This document shows positions 50,982 through 60,353 of a stretch of 64,000 bases of DNA, piece by piece. The DNA lies in contig JADBYQ010000005.1 of NCBI GenBank assembly GCA_020402945.1, forward strand, positions 1 through 64,000, in the 5' to 3' direction. Every line of letters starts with the position of its first letter. The stretch's first letter is position 1. The notes under the pieces are model-generated. The model saw only the letters and a program-made list of their open reading frames with translations. It ran no database searches and was not told where the DNA came from. The DNA is from Cytophagales bacterium (GTDB lineage: Bacteria > Bacteroidota > Bacteroidia > Cytophagales > Cyclobacteriaceae). The translations under genes were made by a program, and so were the position numbers.

Positions 50982-53635
50982 TGAAACAATTTCTATTATT
51001 CTGTTTCATACTTACTTTTTATGGGTCTTTGGCTCAAAAGAATCTAAAAAAAATAGATTCGCTTGTAAAAGTAGTAGCATATAAAGAAGCATTGCAACTT
51101 TTAAGGACTGAAAAAGAAAAGACACCTAATGATTCGGTTTCATTTTTAGAAAACACCGAAGCCGAAATCTTAATAACGCTCGGAAATCTGAACGAAGCAG
51201 AAAATGTACTCTCCAATATCAAGATTTCTACACCTTACGTGAAAGCGGTTACACAGTCGACAACAGGTTTTTTAAATTTGAACAAAGGGCGCTACGACCT
51301 TGCCAATGAAAACCTCCAAGCCGCGCTGGCTGCTTTCCAATCTACTGGCAAATCAAATACGAAGGAAGCAGCTCGTTGCCTTGCCAATATTGCTTCATAT
51401 TACCTGGCTACTGGTAAGTACAATAAAGCAGAAGAATATGAAACCATTGCGCTCCAACTCAGGCAAAAACTCTTTGGTGAGAGCAGCGAAGAGGTTGCAG
51501 CCTCATACAATAACTTAGGAACTATATATCTTAGCTCAGATCCTGACCGTTCGTTAGATTATTACGAGAAAGCTTTGACTACTTACCAACAGCTTCATCG
51601 TGGCAATCACCCGAAATTAGCCATAGCAAACACCAACATCGGCATAGCCTACAACCAATTAGAATTGTATGGAGATGCCATCAACTCATTTGATACTGCA
51701 AAAAAAATATGGGAGCAAATCTACCCTGACGGTCATCCCAATCTTGCCATTGTTTTACAAAATATCGGAAGCGCTTATTCGAAACAGAAAAACGCAAAAG
51801 TTGCCGAAGAGTTTTATGACAAAGCAATTTCAATTTACACAAAGTCCTACGGAACCAAACACCCGGATTTGGCGAGCGCTCTCAATAGTCTTGGCAGTTT
51901 ACAATTAAACAATAACGAATACGACAAATCGATAGCAACTTTTCAAAAGAGCATTGTTGCGAATGCTCCATCATTTAATAGTTTAGACCTTGAAAGTAAC
52001 CCAATTGGATCTGATTATTATAACCCGATGGTGCTTGTCTACTCCATCAACTTCAAAGCAAAGGCACTGGAATCCAAATATCTTGGCAGATCACTCAAAT
52101 TAAATGACCTCAAGATTGCTCTGCAATGCATTCATAAGTGCGATTCCTTGATAGATGACATTCGACATCAAAGCACCGATGAACAAGATAAACTGGCGCT
52201 TGGTAATATTGCTACCGAAGTCTACGAAGTGGGAGTAAGGGTGGCCCACACGATAGGCGAAAACAGTATCAACCCAAGAGCCTATATTGAAAAAGCTTTT
52301 TATTTCGCTGAAAAGAGTAAATCTTCTGTTCTCCTGGAATCTATAGCAGAAACCCAAGCAAAGTCTTTTGCAGGCATTCCACAAGAACTGCTTGATCAAG
52401 AATTGAAAATCAAATCATCGATTGCCGAATTAGTTCAAAAGCTCACTCAGAAACCAGCCGAGCAAGAAGAGAAGGAAATCAGAGAAAAACTATTTGTCTT
52501 GAATAATGAGTACACTTCTTTCGTCAAAAAACTAGAAAAGGATTTTCCGAATTATTTCAATTTAAAATTTAGTCAAGCAATAAATTCAGTAGAGGATATT
52601 CAACGTTGTTTGGATGAAAACACTGGTTTAATTAGCTATTTCTTAGCGGAGAGAACGAATAGGCTTTATCAATTTACGATCACTAAGAAACGATTCAAAG
52701 TCAAAGATTCATTCATTCCCCCTGACTTGAATCGACTGCTCAAAGGTTTTATGAATAGCATCCTTTTTAGCGATTTTGAAACCTACAAAAAAACTTCACT
52801 CCCGATTGCCGCTTTACTAAAACCAAATGTCCATCGTCAAATAAAAGAGTTAGTCGTTATTCCAACGGGACGGCTTGGAGCAATTCCTTTTGAAGCACTG
52901 CCAAGCGGCAGAATAAAAGGAGCAAACTTTAATCAGGTATCATACTGGTTGAACGAATACGCCATCTCCTACGAGTTTGCGTCCAATCTTTTTACTCAAA
53001 AGGGCAAAGAAGAATTAGCTACTGAAAATCCAACCATTTTCCTCTGTGCACCGGTAACTTTTCCTGAAAAAGATAACCTGAGCCAATTGCCCGGAACCGA
53101 AAAAGAAGTAAACAACATCTCACAACTTTTTGCAAATTCAAAGTCGGTGAAGTTTGAAGATGCAACCGAGACGGTGATCAAGTCGAAACAGATTTCAAAC
53201 TTCGACTATTTACATTTTGCCACACATGGGATTGTTAACGAAGAAAACCCAGAGTCATCTAAAATATTTCTACAAACAAGTGCTACAGATGACGGAAATT
53301 TATACGCTGGCGAAATTTATAACCTAGAGCTAAATGCAAACCTTGCAGTACTTTCTGCTTGTCAGACTGGCTTAGGAAAAATATTCAAAGGTGAAGGTGT
53401 GATTGGATTATCTCGGGCATTAACATATGCTGGCGCAAAAAACATTGTAGTATCTTTCTGGAGTGTTGCCGATGAATCCACTTCAACGCTTATGACAGAT
53501 TTTTACACAAACCTTCTCGGCACCAAATCCATTCATTTTAACAGATCATTGCAACAAGCAAAGCTGAAAATGTCGAAGACTATTGAGTATTCAAATCCTT
53601 TTTTCTGGGCTCCGTTTGTTTTGCTTGGAAAATAA
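50981..53635 (+). CDS. Exported TPR-CHAT caspase-like protease
   Basis: 884 residues with a signal peptide (QFLLFCFILTFYGSLAQ). Residues about 25-330 are tetratricopeptide repeats (AASYNNLGTIYLSSDPDRSLDYYEKAL, LAIVLQNIGSAYSKQ, LASALNSLGSLQLNN). A linker with coiled-coil character follows, then a C-terminal CHAT domain (about 560-884) with catalytic His749 in FDYLHFATHGIV and Cys794 in VLSACQTGLGKIFKGEG. All features of an active caspase-like peptidase are present, but in an exported protein. A hairpin terminator follows. Confidence 0.92.
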   Translation: MKQFLLFCFILTFYGSLAQKNLKKIDSLVKVVAYKEALQLLRTEKEKTPNDSVSFLENTEAEILITLGNLNEAENVLSNIKISTPYVKAVTQSTTGFLNLNKGRYDLANENLQAALAAFQSTGKSNTKEAARCLANIASYYLATGKYNKAEEYETIALQLRQKLFGESSEEVAASYNNLGTIYLSSDPDRSLDYYEKALTTYQQLHRGNHPKLAIANTNIGIAYNQLELYGDAINSFDTAKKIWEQIYPDGHPNLAIVLQNIGSAYSKQKNAKVAEEFYDKAISIYTKSYGTKHPDLASALNSLGSLQLNNNEYDKSIATFQKSIVANAPSFNSLDLESNPIGSDYYNPMVLVYSINFKAKALESKYLGRSLKLNDLKIALQCIHKCDSLIDDIRHQSTDEQDKLALGNIATEVYEVGVRVAHTIGENSINPRAYIEKAFYFAEKSKSSVLLESIAETQAKSFAGIPQELLDQELKIKSSIAELVQKLTQKPAEQEEKEIREKLFVLNNEYTSFVKKLEKDFPNYFNLKFSQAINSVEDIQRCLDENTGLISYFLAERTNRLYQFTITKKRFKVKDSFIPPDLNRLLKGFMNSILFSDFETYKKTSLPIAALLKPNVHRQIKELVVIPTGRLGAIPFEALPSGRIKGANFNQVSYWLNEYAISYEFASNLFTQKGKEELATENPTIFLCAPVTFPEKDNLSQLPGTEKEVNNISQLFANSKSVKFEDATETVIKSKQISNFDYLHFATHGIVNEENPESSKIFLQTSATDDGNLYAGEIYNLELNANLAVLSACQTGLGKIFKGEGVIGLSRALTYAGAKNIVVSFWSVADESTSTLMTDFYTNLLGTKSIHFNRSLQQAKLKMSKTIEYSNPFFWAPFVLLGK

Positions 53636-53664
53636 AAAACCTGACCGTTTCGGGTCAGGTTTTA
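53635..53664 (+). terminator. Rho-independent terminator after the CHAT gene
   Basis: CCTGACC and GGGTCAGG form a stem around GTTTC, preceded by A and followed by T runs. It closes the barrel-CHAT transcript. Confidence 0.85.
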
Positions 53665-53816
53665 CACAGTCTAAACGCTATGGCAAATAGGTCTTTCGTG
53701 TGTTTTATAGAACCCCAAAGTAGGGAGTTGAGTTTCATTTTTCCTAAACATTTTGTAAAACTTTGTTTGAACTTTAAAAATGGGCTTTTTTGAGCCAAAA
53801 TGACAATATTAGGGAA

Positions 53817-54470
53817 ATGATAGAGGATAACTACCGGCAGCGAGGGTTACGCAACAATCTGGTAAAAAAACTGCGTTTAAAAGGGATTTTGGACGAAACT
53901 GTGCTCGCTGCCATCGGAAAAGTGCCCAGACACGTGTTTTTTGATGATGCCCTACTCAGCCATGCTTATGAGGACAAAGCCTTCCCAATTGGGGAGGGAC
54001 AGACCATTTCTCAGCCTTATACGGTCGCTTTTCAGACGGAGAAGTTATGCATAAAGCCGGGCGACAAAGTACTTGAAATCGGCACTGGTTCTGGTTACCA
54101 GGCCGCCATTTTGATGGAGATGGGTGCCAAGGTTTACACCATTGAATTTCAAAAAAAGCTTTACGAGCGTACAAAAGAGTTTCTGCCGAGTCTTGGCTAC
54201 AAACCTTACTTCTTCTTTGGAGATGGATCGAAGGGTATCCTAAGCAAAGCTCCATTTGATAAGATTATTGTGACCGCTGGCGCACCTGTTATCCCAACTG
54301 CGTTAATAGAACAGTTGGCAGAAGGCGGCATTATGATTATACCCGTAGGCGATAGAGAAAAGCAAATGATGCTGAAGATAACCAAACGAAATGGAAAAAT
54401 TACTCAAGAGGAGTTTGATAACTTCGCATTTGTTCCACTGCTTGGTGAACAAGGATGGGGTGGAAAATAA
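53817..54470 (+). CDS. pcm: Protein-L-isoaspartate O-methyltransferase
   Basis: Repairs isoaspartyl damage in proteins. 217 residues from the ATG at 53817 (an upstream TTG at 53790 adds nine codons). Family motifs: VPRHVFFDDALLSHAYED, GEGQTISQPYTVAFQTE, the SAM loop VLEIGTGSGYQAAIL and VTAGAPVIPTALIEQL. It is followed 10 bases later by a secreted protein gene. Confidence 0.95.
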   Translation: MIEDNYRQRGLRNNLVKKLRLKGILDETVLAAIGKVPRHVFFDDALLSHAYEDKAFPIGEGQTISQPYTVAFQTEKLCIKPGDKVLEIGTGSGYQAAILMEMGAKVYTIEFQKKLYERTKEFLPSLGYKPYFFFGDGSKGILSKAPFDKIIVTAGAPVIPTALIEQLAEGGIMIIPVGDREKQMMLKITKRNGKITQEEFDNFAFVPLLGEQGWGGK

Positions 54471-54480
54471 TATTTTACGC

Positions 54481-55203
54481 ATGAAAAATCTGACACTTTT
54501 GCTGGCCATAATCCTGACAAGTAACTTTACTCATTCTCTGTTTGCCCAAGTGGTTGAGGTAGTGAAGAAAGGCAAATCAACTCCCCATGAGAGAGTGACG
54601 AACTTTGAATACCTCGAGCCTAACACAATTCCAAAGCACGCTTCACTTGTTGCGACACTTAAAGCAACGGAAAGCGGAAAAGACGCAACCATACCAAATC
54701 TCTTCTTCGCATTAAAGTACAAAACGTATCAACTTCAAGGCAATAGCTTTAAAGTGATCGCTTTTGCAAAGGAAAAAACTTCCAATAGATTAGAACTTAC
54801 CATCGATGTTTATTATTCGAATGACTCATTACTTCTTGTCAACAGAAACAATCATATCAAAAACACAGTTTTCATTTTTGGCGATGACAAAGGTGATGAT
54901 GAAACATATAGCTTCTCGATAAACGAAGTTGAGCACGAAATTAAATCTGGCTTTTATTACAAATATGTTCTTGCAAAAGGAAGTCAGGCGGAAATTACTC
55001 AAGGTAAGCTTGTTACCAACACTATGTACGTAAAATGGAAAGAGAATAAAGTGTCACAATTTCTTTCGCTTTCAAAATTTGGCCTAGCACCAACCAAAGA
55101 ATCGCATGACTACCTAAGTCGTTTTTTTAATATGGGAGCCTTAAACCCAATTGACAATGATTTGGGCTATCTTCTAGCTTCGCTACTAAAGCGAGAAGAG
55201 TAG
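54481..55203 (+). CDS. Exported protein of unknown function
   Basis: 240 residues from the ATG at 54481, which starts a signal peptide (NLTLLLAIILTSNFTHSLFAQ). The frame is open upstream within pcm, but that part is antisense-free overlap only. The mature part is beta-rich with charged turns (FIFGDDKGDDETYSFSI). No family recognised. The 3' end overlaps the thrC 3' end on the opposite strand by 18 bases. Confidence 0.75.
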   Translation: MKNLTLLLAIILTSNFTHSLFAQVVEVVKKGKSTPHERVTNFEYLEPNTIPKHASLVATLKATESGKDATIPNLFFALKYKTYQLQGNSFKVIAFAKEKTSNRLELTIDVYYSNDSLLLVNRNNHIKNTVFIFGDDKGDDETYSFSINEVEHEIKSGFYYKYVLAKGSQAEITQGKLVTNTMYVKWKENKVSQFLSLSKFGLAPTKESHDYLSRFFNMGALNPIDNDLGYLLASLLKREE

Positions 55204-56487
55204 AAAATGTTTCAAATCACTAAAAGAGCTAGTCATTCTGTTTGTTTGCTTTTCCCTTTTTAAAAACACATTCAGTCTTTCAGGTATTGGCACCATTTGA
55301 CGTATTGCACCTTCAACAACATCTTTAAACTTTACCGGGTGAGCTGTCTCCAGAAATATCCCAACAGTACTTGAATGCGAATTTAAATACTGTTTCAAAC
55401 CCAAATAACCGACCGCTCCATGGGGATCTAGGCAATACTTTGAGTTTTTGAAAACCTGGCTCATGATGTTTACCGTGTCCTCATCAGAATAGTGGCAGCC
55501 AACTAAATCCCTTGACAAAGCATCGAAATCATTTTGATACAAATCCAATATGCGGGCAAAATTACTTGGATTGCCCACGTCCATTGCATTGCTGATTGTT
55601 TGCACGGAAGGCCTTGGGGAAAATAGTTTTGTCTTCAGGTAAGCAGGAACAATGTCGTTCTCGTTCGTAGCTGCCAAGAATTTATGAATAGGCAATCCCA
55701 TTCGTTTAGCAAATAAACCAGCGGTTAGGTTGCCGAAATTTCCACTTGGAACTGAAAATACAATCTCACTCTGCTTGTCCTTGAGTTGAGCGTATGCATG
55801 AAAATAGTAGAATGATTGTGGAATCAAACGGGCAATATTGATTGAGTTAGCAGAAGTCAGAAAGAGTTTTCGCTTTAACTCTTCATCCATGAAAGCTTGC
55901 TTCACCAACCGTTGGCAATCGTCAAACGTCCCATCGATTTCTAGTGCAGTAATATTTCCACCCAAAGTAGTGAACTGCTTTTCTTGAATGTCGCTCACCT
56001 TACCGGACGGATAAAGCACAATCACTTTTGTACCCGGCACATTGAAAAATCCATTAGCTACGGCACTTCCTGTATCGCCTGAGGTGGCTACTAAAATGGT
56101 GATCTCCTTGTCTTGTTGATTGGCAAAGTAGCCAAGTAAACCCGACAAAAATCGAGCACCAAAATCTTTGAACGCCAAGGTAGGCCCGTGAAACAACTCG
56201 AGTGAAAAAACATCTCTTTCGATTTCAACTAAGGGGGCATCGAATTGAATCGTATGATCGACAATTCGCTTCAACTCATTTGTCGGGATATCTTCACCAA
56301 TCAGACTCTTCGCTACCTGAAATCCAATTTCCGGAAAAGATAATTGTGAGAGTGATTCAAAAAAGGAAGCCGGCAAAACCGGAATACTTTCAGGCATGTA
56401 CAACCCGTTATCTGGCGCAAGCCCTTGGACTACCGCTTCGCGTAAACTTACTCGTTGGTTTTTGTTATTCGTACTGTAATAATTCAT
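55186..56487 (-). CDS. thrC: Threonine synthase
   Basis: PLP enzyme converting O-phosphohomoserine to threonine. 433 residues; the PLP lysine lies in PTLAFKDFGARFLSGLL, with the ATSGDTGSAVANGFF phosphate loop and SVPSGNFGNLTAGLFAKRMG. Last gene of the thrA-thrB-thrC operon on the minus strand. The spacer before it (56488-56542) carries iterated words of the TTCTGACTTC type. Confidence 0.96.
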   Translation of the reverse strand: MNYYSTNNKNQRVSLREAVVQGLAPDNGLYMPESIPVLPASFFESLSQLSFPEIGFQVAKSLIGEDIPTNELKRIVDHTIQFDAPLVEIERDVFSLELFHGPTLAFKDFGARFLSGLLGYFANQQDKEITILVATSGDTGSAVANGFFNVPGTKVIVLYPSGKVSDIQEKQFTTLGGNITALEIDGTFDDCQRLVKQAFMDEELKRKLFLTSANSINIARLIPQSFYYFHAYAQLKDKQSEIVFSVPSGNFGNLTAGLFAKRMGLPIHKFLAATNENDIVPAYLKTKLFSPRPSVQTISNAMDVGNPSNFARILDLYQNDFDALSRDLVGCHYSDEDTVNIMSQVFKNSKYCLDPHGAVGYLGLKQYLNSHSSTVGIFLETAHPVKFKDVVEGAIRQMVPIPERLNVFLKREKQTNRMTSSFSDLKHFLLFSL

Positions 56488-56542
56488 TTTCTGACTATTC
56501 TGAATTCCAACTTCTGACTTCGATATTCTAATTTCTAACTCC

Positions 56543-57469
56543 CTAATCCAAAATCCTCGCCCCCTCCTGATTCACCTTTGACACATACACCTCACTCTTC
56601 AAATTGCTTTTCAAAAATTCAAGCTGCATGACCTCGCCTACCTTTTCGGCTAATGCGTGATCTGGGCTCAATGCAAACATAGTAGGCCCTGAGCCGGAAA
56701 TGCCAGAACCTAATGCTCCAGCCTTTACTGCTACCTCCCTTACTTGTTCAAAGCCAGGAATAAATGCGGAGCGTATCGGCTCGGCAATCGTGTCCTTTAA
56801 CGACCGACTTATAAGGGAGTAATCTTCGGTGGTCAATCCAATCATAAGCCCGGCAATATTTCCTGTTTGTGCAATGGCATCTTTCAAATTGACAGTTGGT
56901 TTCAACACCCTGCGCGAGTCAGATGTTTTCAACTCAATGTGTGGGTGAACTAACGTGGCATATAGATTTTTTGTAGCTGGGATTTTGACAACATCCAAAG
57001 GATTGTAATCACGCACTAGTACAAATCCACCCATTAAACAAGGAGCTACATTGTCTGCATGAGCTGATCCGCACGCGATCCTTTCGGCTTCCATGGCATG
57101 AACGACTAGCTGCCCACGCGTAAGCGGGTTACCCATCAAGTGATTGATCGCCACTAACGCTGCCACACCACTTGCGGCACTTGAACCCATGCCACTGCCC
57201 AGTGGAAGATTTTTATACAATTCTATTTCAACACCTTCCCGCTTGCCAATACTTTTCAAAAACGACTGGACAGCAACGCCTGCTGTATTTTTAGTCGCAT
57301 CAAGCGGAAGTCGGCCTCCATCACCTACTATTTTTGATAGCGTAACCTCTCGGCTCATATTCAACGTGAGTATTACTTCATCACCCGGAAAATTGACAGC
57401 AAAACCCAGCACATCAAAGCCACAACAAACATTGGCCACAGTGGCGGGTGCGAAGGCTTTTATTTTCAT
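56543..57469 (-). CDS. thrB: Homoserine kinase
   Basis: GHMP kinase of 308 residues. N-terminal APATVANVCCGFDVLG, ATP-binding motif NLPLGSGMGSSAASGVAALV and C-terminal GSGISGSGPTMFAL. Phosphorylates homoserine for thrC. It sits between thrA and thrC. Confidence 0.96.
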   Translation of the reverse strand: MKIKAFAPATVANVCCGFDVLGFAVNFPGDEVILTLNMSREVTLSKIVGDGGRLPLDATKNTAGVAVQSFLKSIGKREGVEIELYKNLPLGSGMGSSAASGVAALVAINHLMGNPLTRGQLVVHAMEAERIACGSAHADNVAPCLMGGFVLVRDYNPLDVVKIPATKNLYATLVHPHIELKTSDSRRVLKPTVNLKDAIAQTGNIAGLMIGLTTEDYSLISRSLKDTIAEPIRSAFIPGFEQVREVAVKAGALGSGISGSGPTMFALSPDHALAEKVGEVMQLEFLKSNLKSEVYVSKVNQEGARILD

Positions 57470-57506
57470 TCTATAAGTTGTTAGTACTTTATTTGAAATC
57501 AGTTAC

Positions 57507-57557
57507 CCGTTTCAGGTTTCCAGTTACCGGTAACTGAAAACCTGTAACTGGAAACGG
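57507..57557. repeat. Nested perfect hairpin between thrA and thrB
   Basis: CAGTTACCGGTAACTG (57521-57536) is a perfect palindrome, flanked by AGGTTT/AAACCT (57514-57519 and 57538-57543) and CCGTTTC/GAAACGG (57507-57513 and 57551-57557). There is a 7-base unpaired segment on one side. It could attenuate or protect the thr mRNA, or be an iterated-word element; it has no long U tract. Confidence 0.75.
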
Positions 57558-57561
57558 ACCA

Positions 57562-60015
57562 TTAGTTGCTATAATTTCCAATTCTAATTACGTCTGCAAA
57601 AACACCAGCTGCCGTCACTTCAGCACCTGCACCTGGCCCACGAATTACCATTGGTCGTTCTTTGTAACGCTCGGTTGTAAGCAAGATAATGTTATCACTT
57701 CCAGACAGCGTATAGAAAGGATGCGATGCACCCACAGAAGCCAACGAAACCTTTGCCTTCCCTCCTTCTAAAATAGCCATATAGCGTAGTTCTTCATTTT
57801 TGCGTTGTGCGTGATCTCTTAATTCATCAAAGTCCGAATTGAAAGAGGACAGCCTTTCAAAAAATTCACCCACCTTCATTTCGCTCCTGCACTCTTCTGG
57901 CACTAGATTCTCCACCTCAATATCGCTCAACTCCAAATCGAGGCCTATTTCCCTTGCCAGGATCAACGCTTTGCGTGCTACATCCATTCCATTTAAATCA
58001 TCGCGCGGATCTGGTTCTGTAAAACCTCTTTCCTTTGCTTCCTTCACCACTTCACTAAATTGCATTCCCTCTGCGAAAGAACTAAAAATAAAATTCAAAG
58101 TACCACTCAATACTGCCTCAATTCGAAGTGCTTTGTCACCACTGATCAATAAATCATTGAGTGTATTGATTACTGGTAATCCAGCACCAACATTCGTCTC
58201 GTACAAAAACTTTACTCCACGCTTAGCGGTTGTGGACTTCAGTTTTTTGTATCGCTCTAACGAACCAGAATTTGCCTTTTTATTCGGTGTCACGATGGAG
58301 ATATTAGAAGAAAGTATGCGATCGTAAAAACCTGCCACTTCTTCGCTAGACGTGCAATCCACAAAAATACTGTTGGACAAATTCAGCGATTCCATTTTTT
58401 CGTAGTATGCAAGTAACGACATCGATTCGCCACTCTTGAGCATTGTATCAACAGCTTGCATCAACGTTATCCCATCAGCATTGAAAAGCATTTTCTTGCT
58501 ATTTGCAATCCCAACCAAGTTAATTTCTAAGTGATTTTGTGACGCCAATTTTGCAAACTGCAGATCCATCATTTTCACCAATTCCTTTCCAATCAATCCT
58601 GTGCCAACCAAAAAAACATTCAATACTTTTCTATCTGAAAGGAAAAATGCTTCGTGCAATACGTTCAACGCTTTGGAGGTATCCGCCTGCCGGATGACGA
58701 CCGAAATATTCAATTCGGATGATCCTTGTGCTATGGCATGGACATTTATGCCCGATCTACCAAGTGCGTTAAACATGCGACCACTTGTGCCAGGATTGTG
58801 CTTCATACCCTCTCCTACTATAGCTACAATAGTGAGATCATTTTCCACCGCAATAGGATCCATTTCTCCGTTCAAAATCTCATAGTGAAATTCCTTTTCA
58901 ATAGCTGCTTTCGCTTGCGTAGAAAAGCTAGTTTCAATAGCAAAACAAATCGAGTGTTCTGACGATGCCTGACTTATCAAGATCACGTTGATTTTTTCCT
59001 TAGCCAACGTGCCAAATAATCGCATTGACACACCTACTACACCTTGCAAGCCACTCCCCTGCACATTGAACAAACTGATGTTGCCCATTGAAGAGACTCC
59101 TTTTATAATCAGTGACTTTCCATTCGCATTCGCACTAATGACCGACCCAGGAAAAGTCGGATTGAAGGTATTTTTGATACAGATTGGAATCTTTTTCTCC
59201 ATGGCTGGCTGCATTGTTGCAGGAAAGATCACCTTCGCACCAAAATGAGAAAGTTCCATGGCCTCCTCGTAGGTCATTTCTTTAACAGTAAATGCCTTCT
59301 TCACTTTGCGCGGATCGGCTGTCATCATTCCATCTACATCCGTCCAAATTTCCAACGAGGTCGCATCTAAAGCTGCCGCAAAAATAGCTGCCGTATAGTC
59401 AGATCCACTTCTCCCAATAGTGGTCGTTTCGCCCGAGGCAGACGAGCCAATAAAGCCAGTGATCACTTGTAGGTTAGTATGCCGAATGAAATACTCTTGT
59501 ATCAATTCGTTGGTTTTTTTAAAATCAATTTTAGCATAACCAAAATTGTTATCGGTGCGAACGATCGTCCGAGAATCCAAAAATTCAGATTTGATATTTC
59601 GCCCATTGATTGCCTCTGCTATAACGTGGGCAGAAAGCCGCTCGCCAAAACTCATGATATAATCGAGTGAACGTAATGTCCTTTCTTTCACCAAGAAAAT
59701 ACCATGAAGAATGTCTTCCAATTCATTGATTGTGAACTTGACCTGAGCAATCAAGCTGCTTTGCTTTTGAATATCAATCAACTCGCGAACGGCTTCCAAA
59801 TGTCTCTTTTCCAATTGCTCTAGTTGCACTTTGTACCCCACATCTCCAGCAAGCGCCATAGTGCTTAATTGAATAAGAGAATCCGTTACTCCACCAAATG
59901 CAGAGAATACTACTGCAATTTTTTCTTTTTCTATGTACGCCAAAAGGATGTCAATAACCGACTTAATCCGTTCAGGGTTGGCGACTGAGGAGCCACCGAA
60001 TTTAAGAACTTTCAT
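57562..60015 (-). CDS. thrA: Bifunctional aspartokinase/homoserine dehydrogenase
   Basis: 817 residues. The aspartokinase domain (about 1-290) opens KFGGSSVANPERIKSVID and has GRSGSDYTAAIFAAAL; two ACT-type regulatory segments follow (about 300-455, LFNVQGSGLQGVVGVSMRLF and VGEGMKHNPGTSGRMFNAL). The homoserine dehydrogenase domain (about 460-817) has VFLVGTGLIGKELVKM and the catalytic region FTEPDPRDDLNGMDVARK. It controls entry into threonine synthesis, is probably threonine-inhibited through the ACT domains, and is preceded by the Thr/Ile leader peptide. Confidence 0.96.
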   Translation of the reverse strand: MKVLKFGGSSVANPERIKSVIDILLAYIEKEKIAVVFSAFGGVTDSLIQLSTMALAGDVGYKVQLEQLEKRHLEAVRELIDIQKQSSLIAQVKFTINELEDILHGIFLVKERTLRSLDYIMSFGERLSAHVIAEAINGRNIKSEFLDSRTIVRTDNNFGYAKIDFKKTNELIQEYFIRHTNLQVITGFIGSSASGETTTIGRSGSDYTAAIFAAALDATSLEIWTDVDGMMTADPRKVKKAFTVKEMTYEEAMELSHFGAKVIFPATMQPAMEKKIPICIKNTFNPTFPGSVISANANGKSLIIKGVSSMGNISLFNVQGSGLQGVVGVSMRLFGTLAKEKINVILISQASSEHSICFAIETSFSTQAKAAIEKEFHYEILNGEMDPIAVENDLTIVAIVGEGMKHNPGTSGRMFNALGRSGINVHAIAQGSSELNISVVIRQADTSKALNVLHEAFFLSDRKVLNVFLVGTGLIGKELVKMMDLQFAKLASQNHLEINLVGIANSKKMLFNADGITLMQAVDTMLKSGESMSLLAYYEKMESLNLSNSIFVDCTSSEEVAGFYDRILSSNISIVTPNKKANSGSLERYKKLKSTTAKRGVKFLYETNVGAGLPVINTLNDLLISGDKALRIEAVLSGTLNFIFSSFAEGMQFSEVVKEAKERGFTEPDPRDDLNGMDVARKALILAREIGLDLELSDIEVENLVPEECRSEMKVGEFFERLSSFNSDFDELRDHAQRKNEELRYMAILEGGKAKVSLASVGASHPFYTLSGSDNIILLTTERYKERPMVIRGPGAGAEVTAAGVFADVIRIGNYSN

Positions 60016-60053
60016 TTTAAGAAGTGTTGATGTTGAAAAGTGTTGAAGTTCTG

Positions 60054-60073
60054 AAAATGAGATCTCTCATTTT
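60054..60073. repeat. Perfect inverted repeat in the thrA leader
   Basis: AAAATGAGA and TCTCATTTT surround a two-base centre. It lies between the leader peptide and the thrA start codon, just after the U tract on the minus strand. Confidence 0.7.
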
Positions 60074-60080
60074 ACAGACT

Positions 60081-60130
60081 AAAAAAAATTATACACTGGG
60101 GAAATTGGGGATATAGTGGGAGCTACCCCG
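60081..60130 (-). terminator. Attenuator-like segment of the thr operon leader
   Basis: On the minus strand the leader peptide stop is followed by two C-rich blocks (CCCC) able to pair with the GGGG that overlaps the Gly and stop codons, and then a tract of eight U (60088-60081). This is the layout of a transcription attenuator. The exact alternative stems were not resolved by eye. Confidence 0.55.
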
Positions 60131-60203
60131 TAATGGTGGTTGTAATCGTTGTAATGCAAGAAGCAATTACGCGTACTGAGTATGATGAACAGCTGTTTTC
60201 CAT
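60123..60203 (-). CDS. thrL: Threonine/isoleucine leader peptide of the thr operon
   Basis: An ATG at 60203 opens a 26-codon frame that ends ITTITTTITG and stop TAG at 60125-60123. The last 10 codons contain six Thr and three Ile, the two amino acids whose supply controls thr operons in enterobacteria, where the E. coli leader has a similar TTITTTITITT run. It lies 107 bases upstream of thrA and is followed by a U tract. A degenerate promoter (TTTTG and ATATTTTG, about 60240-60268, minus strand) precedes it. Very short, so not found by a standard minimum length. Confidence 0.85.
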   Translation of the reverse strand: MENSCSSYSVRVIASCITTITTTITG

Positions 60204-60353
60204 AAATAAGTTTGGCAATAAGCAAATAGAGTTCGGTTAATGCAAAATATTTTTCTCTTTTCACAAAAGAAAAATAACAAACTAACGGTTAGTAGCCGCT
60301 CGGTTTCGCGATCTTTTTTTGTAACTTGCTTCATTATCTAATAGTTCAAAAAT

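Noticed and set aside
60079-60264. Minus-strand 61-codon frame upstream of thrA
   Set aside because: It covers the thr leader region in another frame; the 26-codon frame with the Thr/Ile run explains the region better, and this one has no family features.
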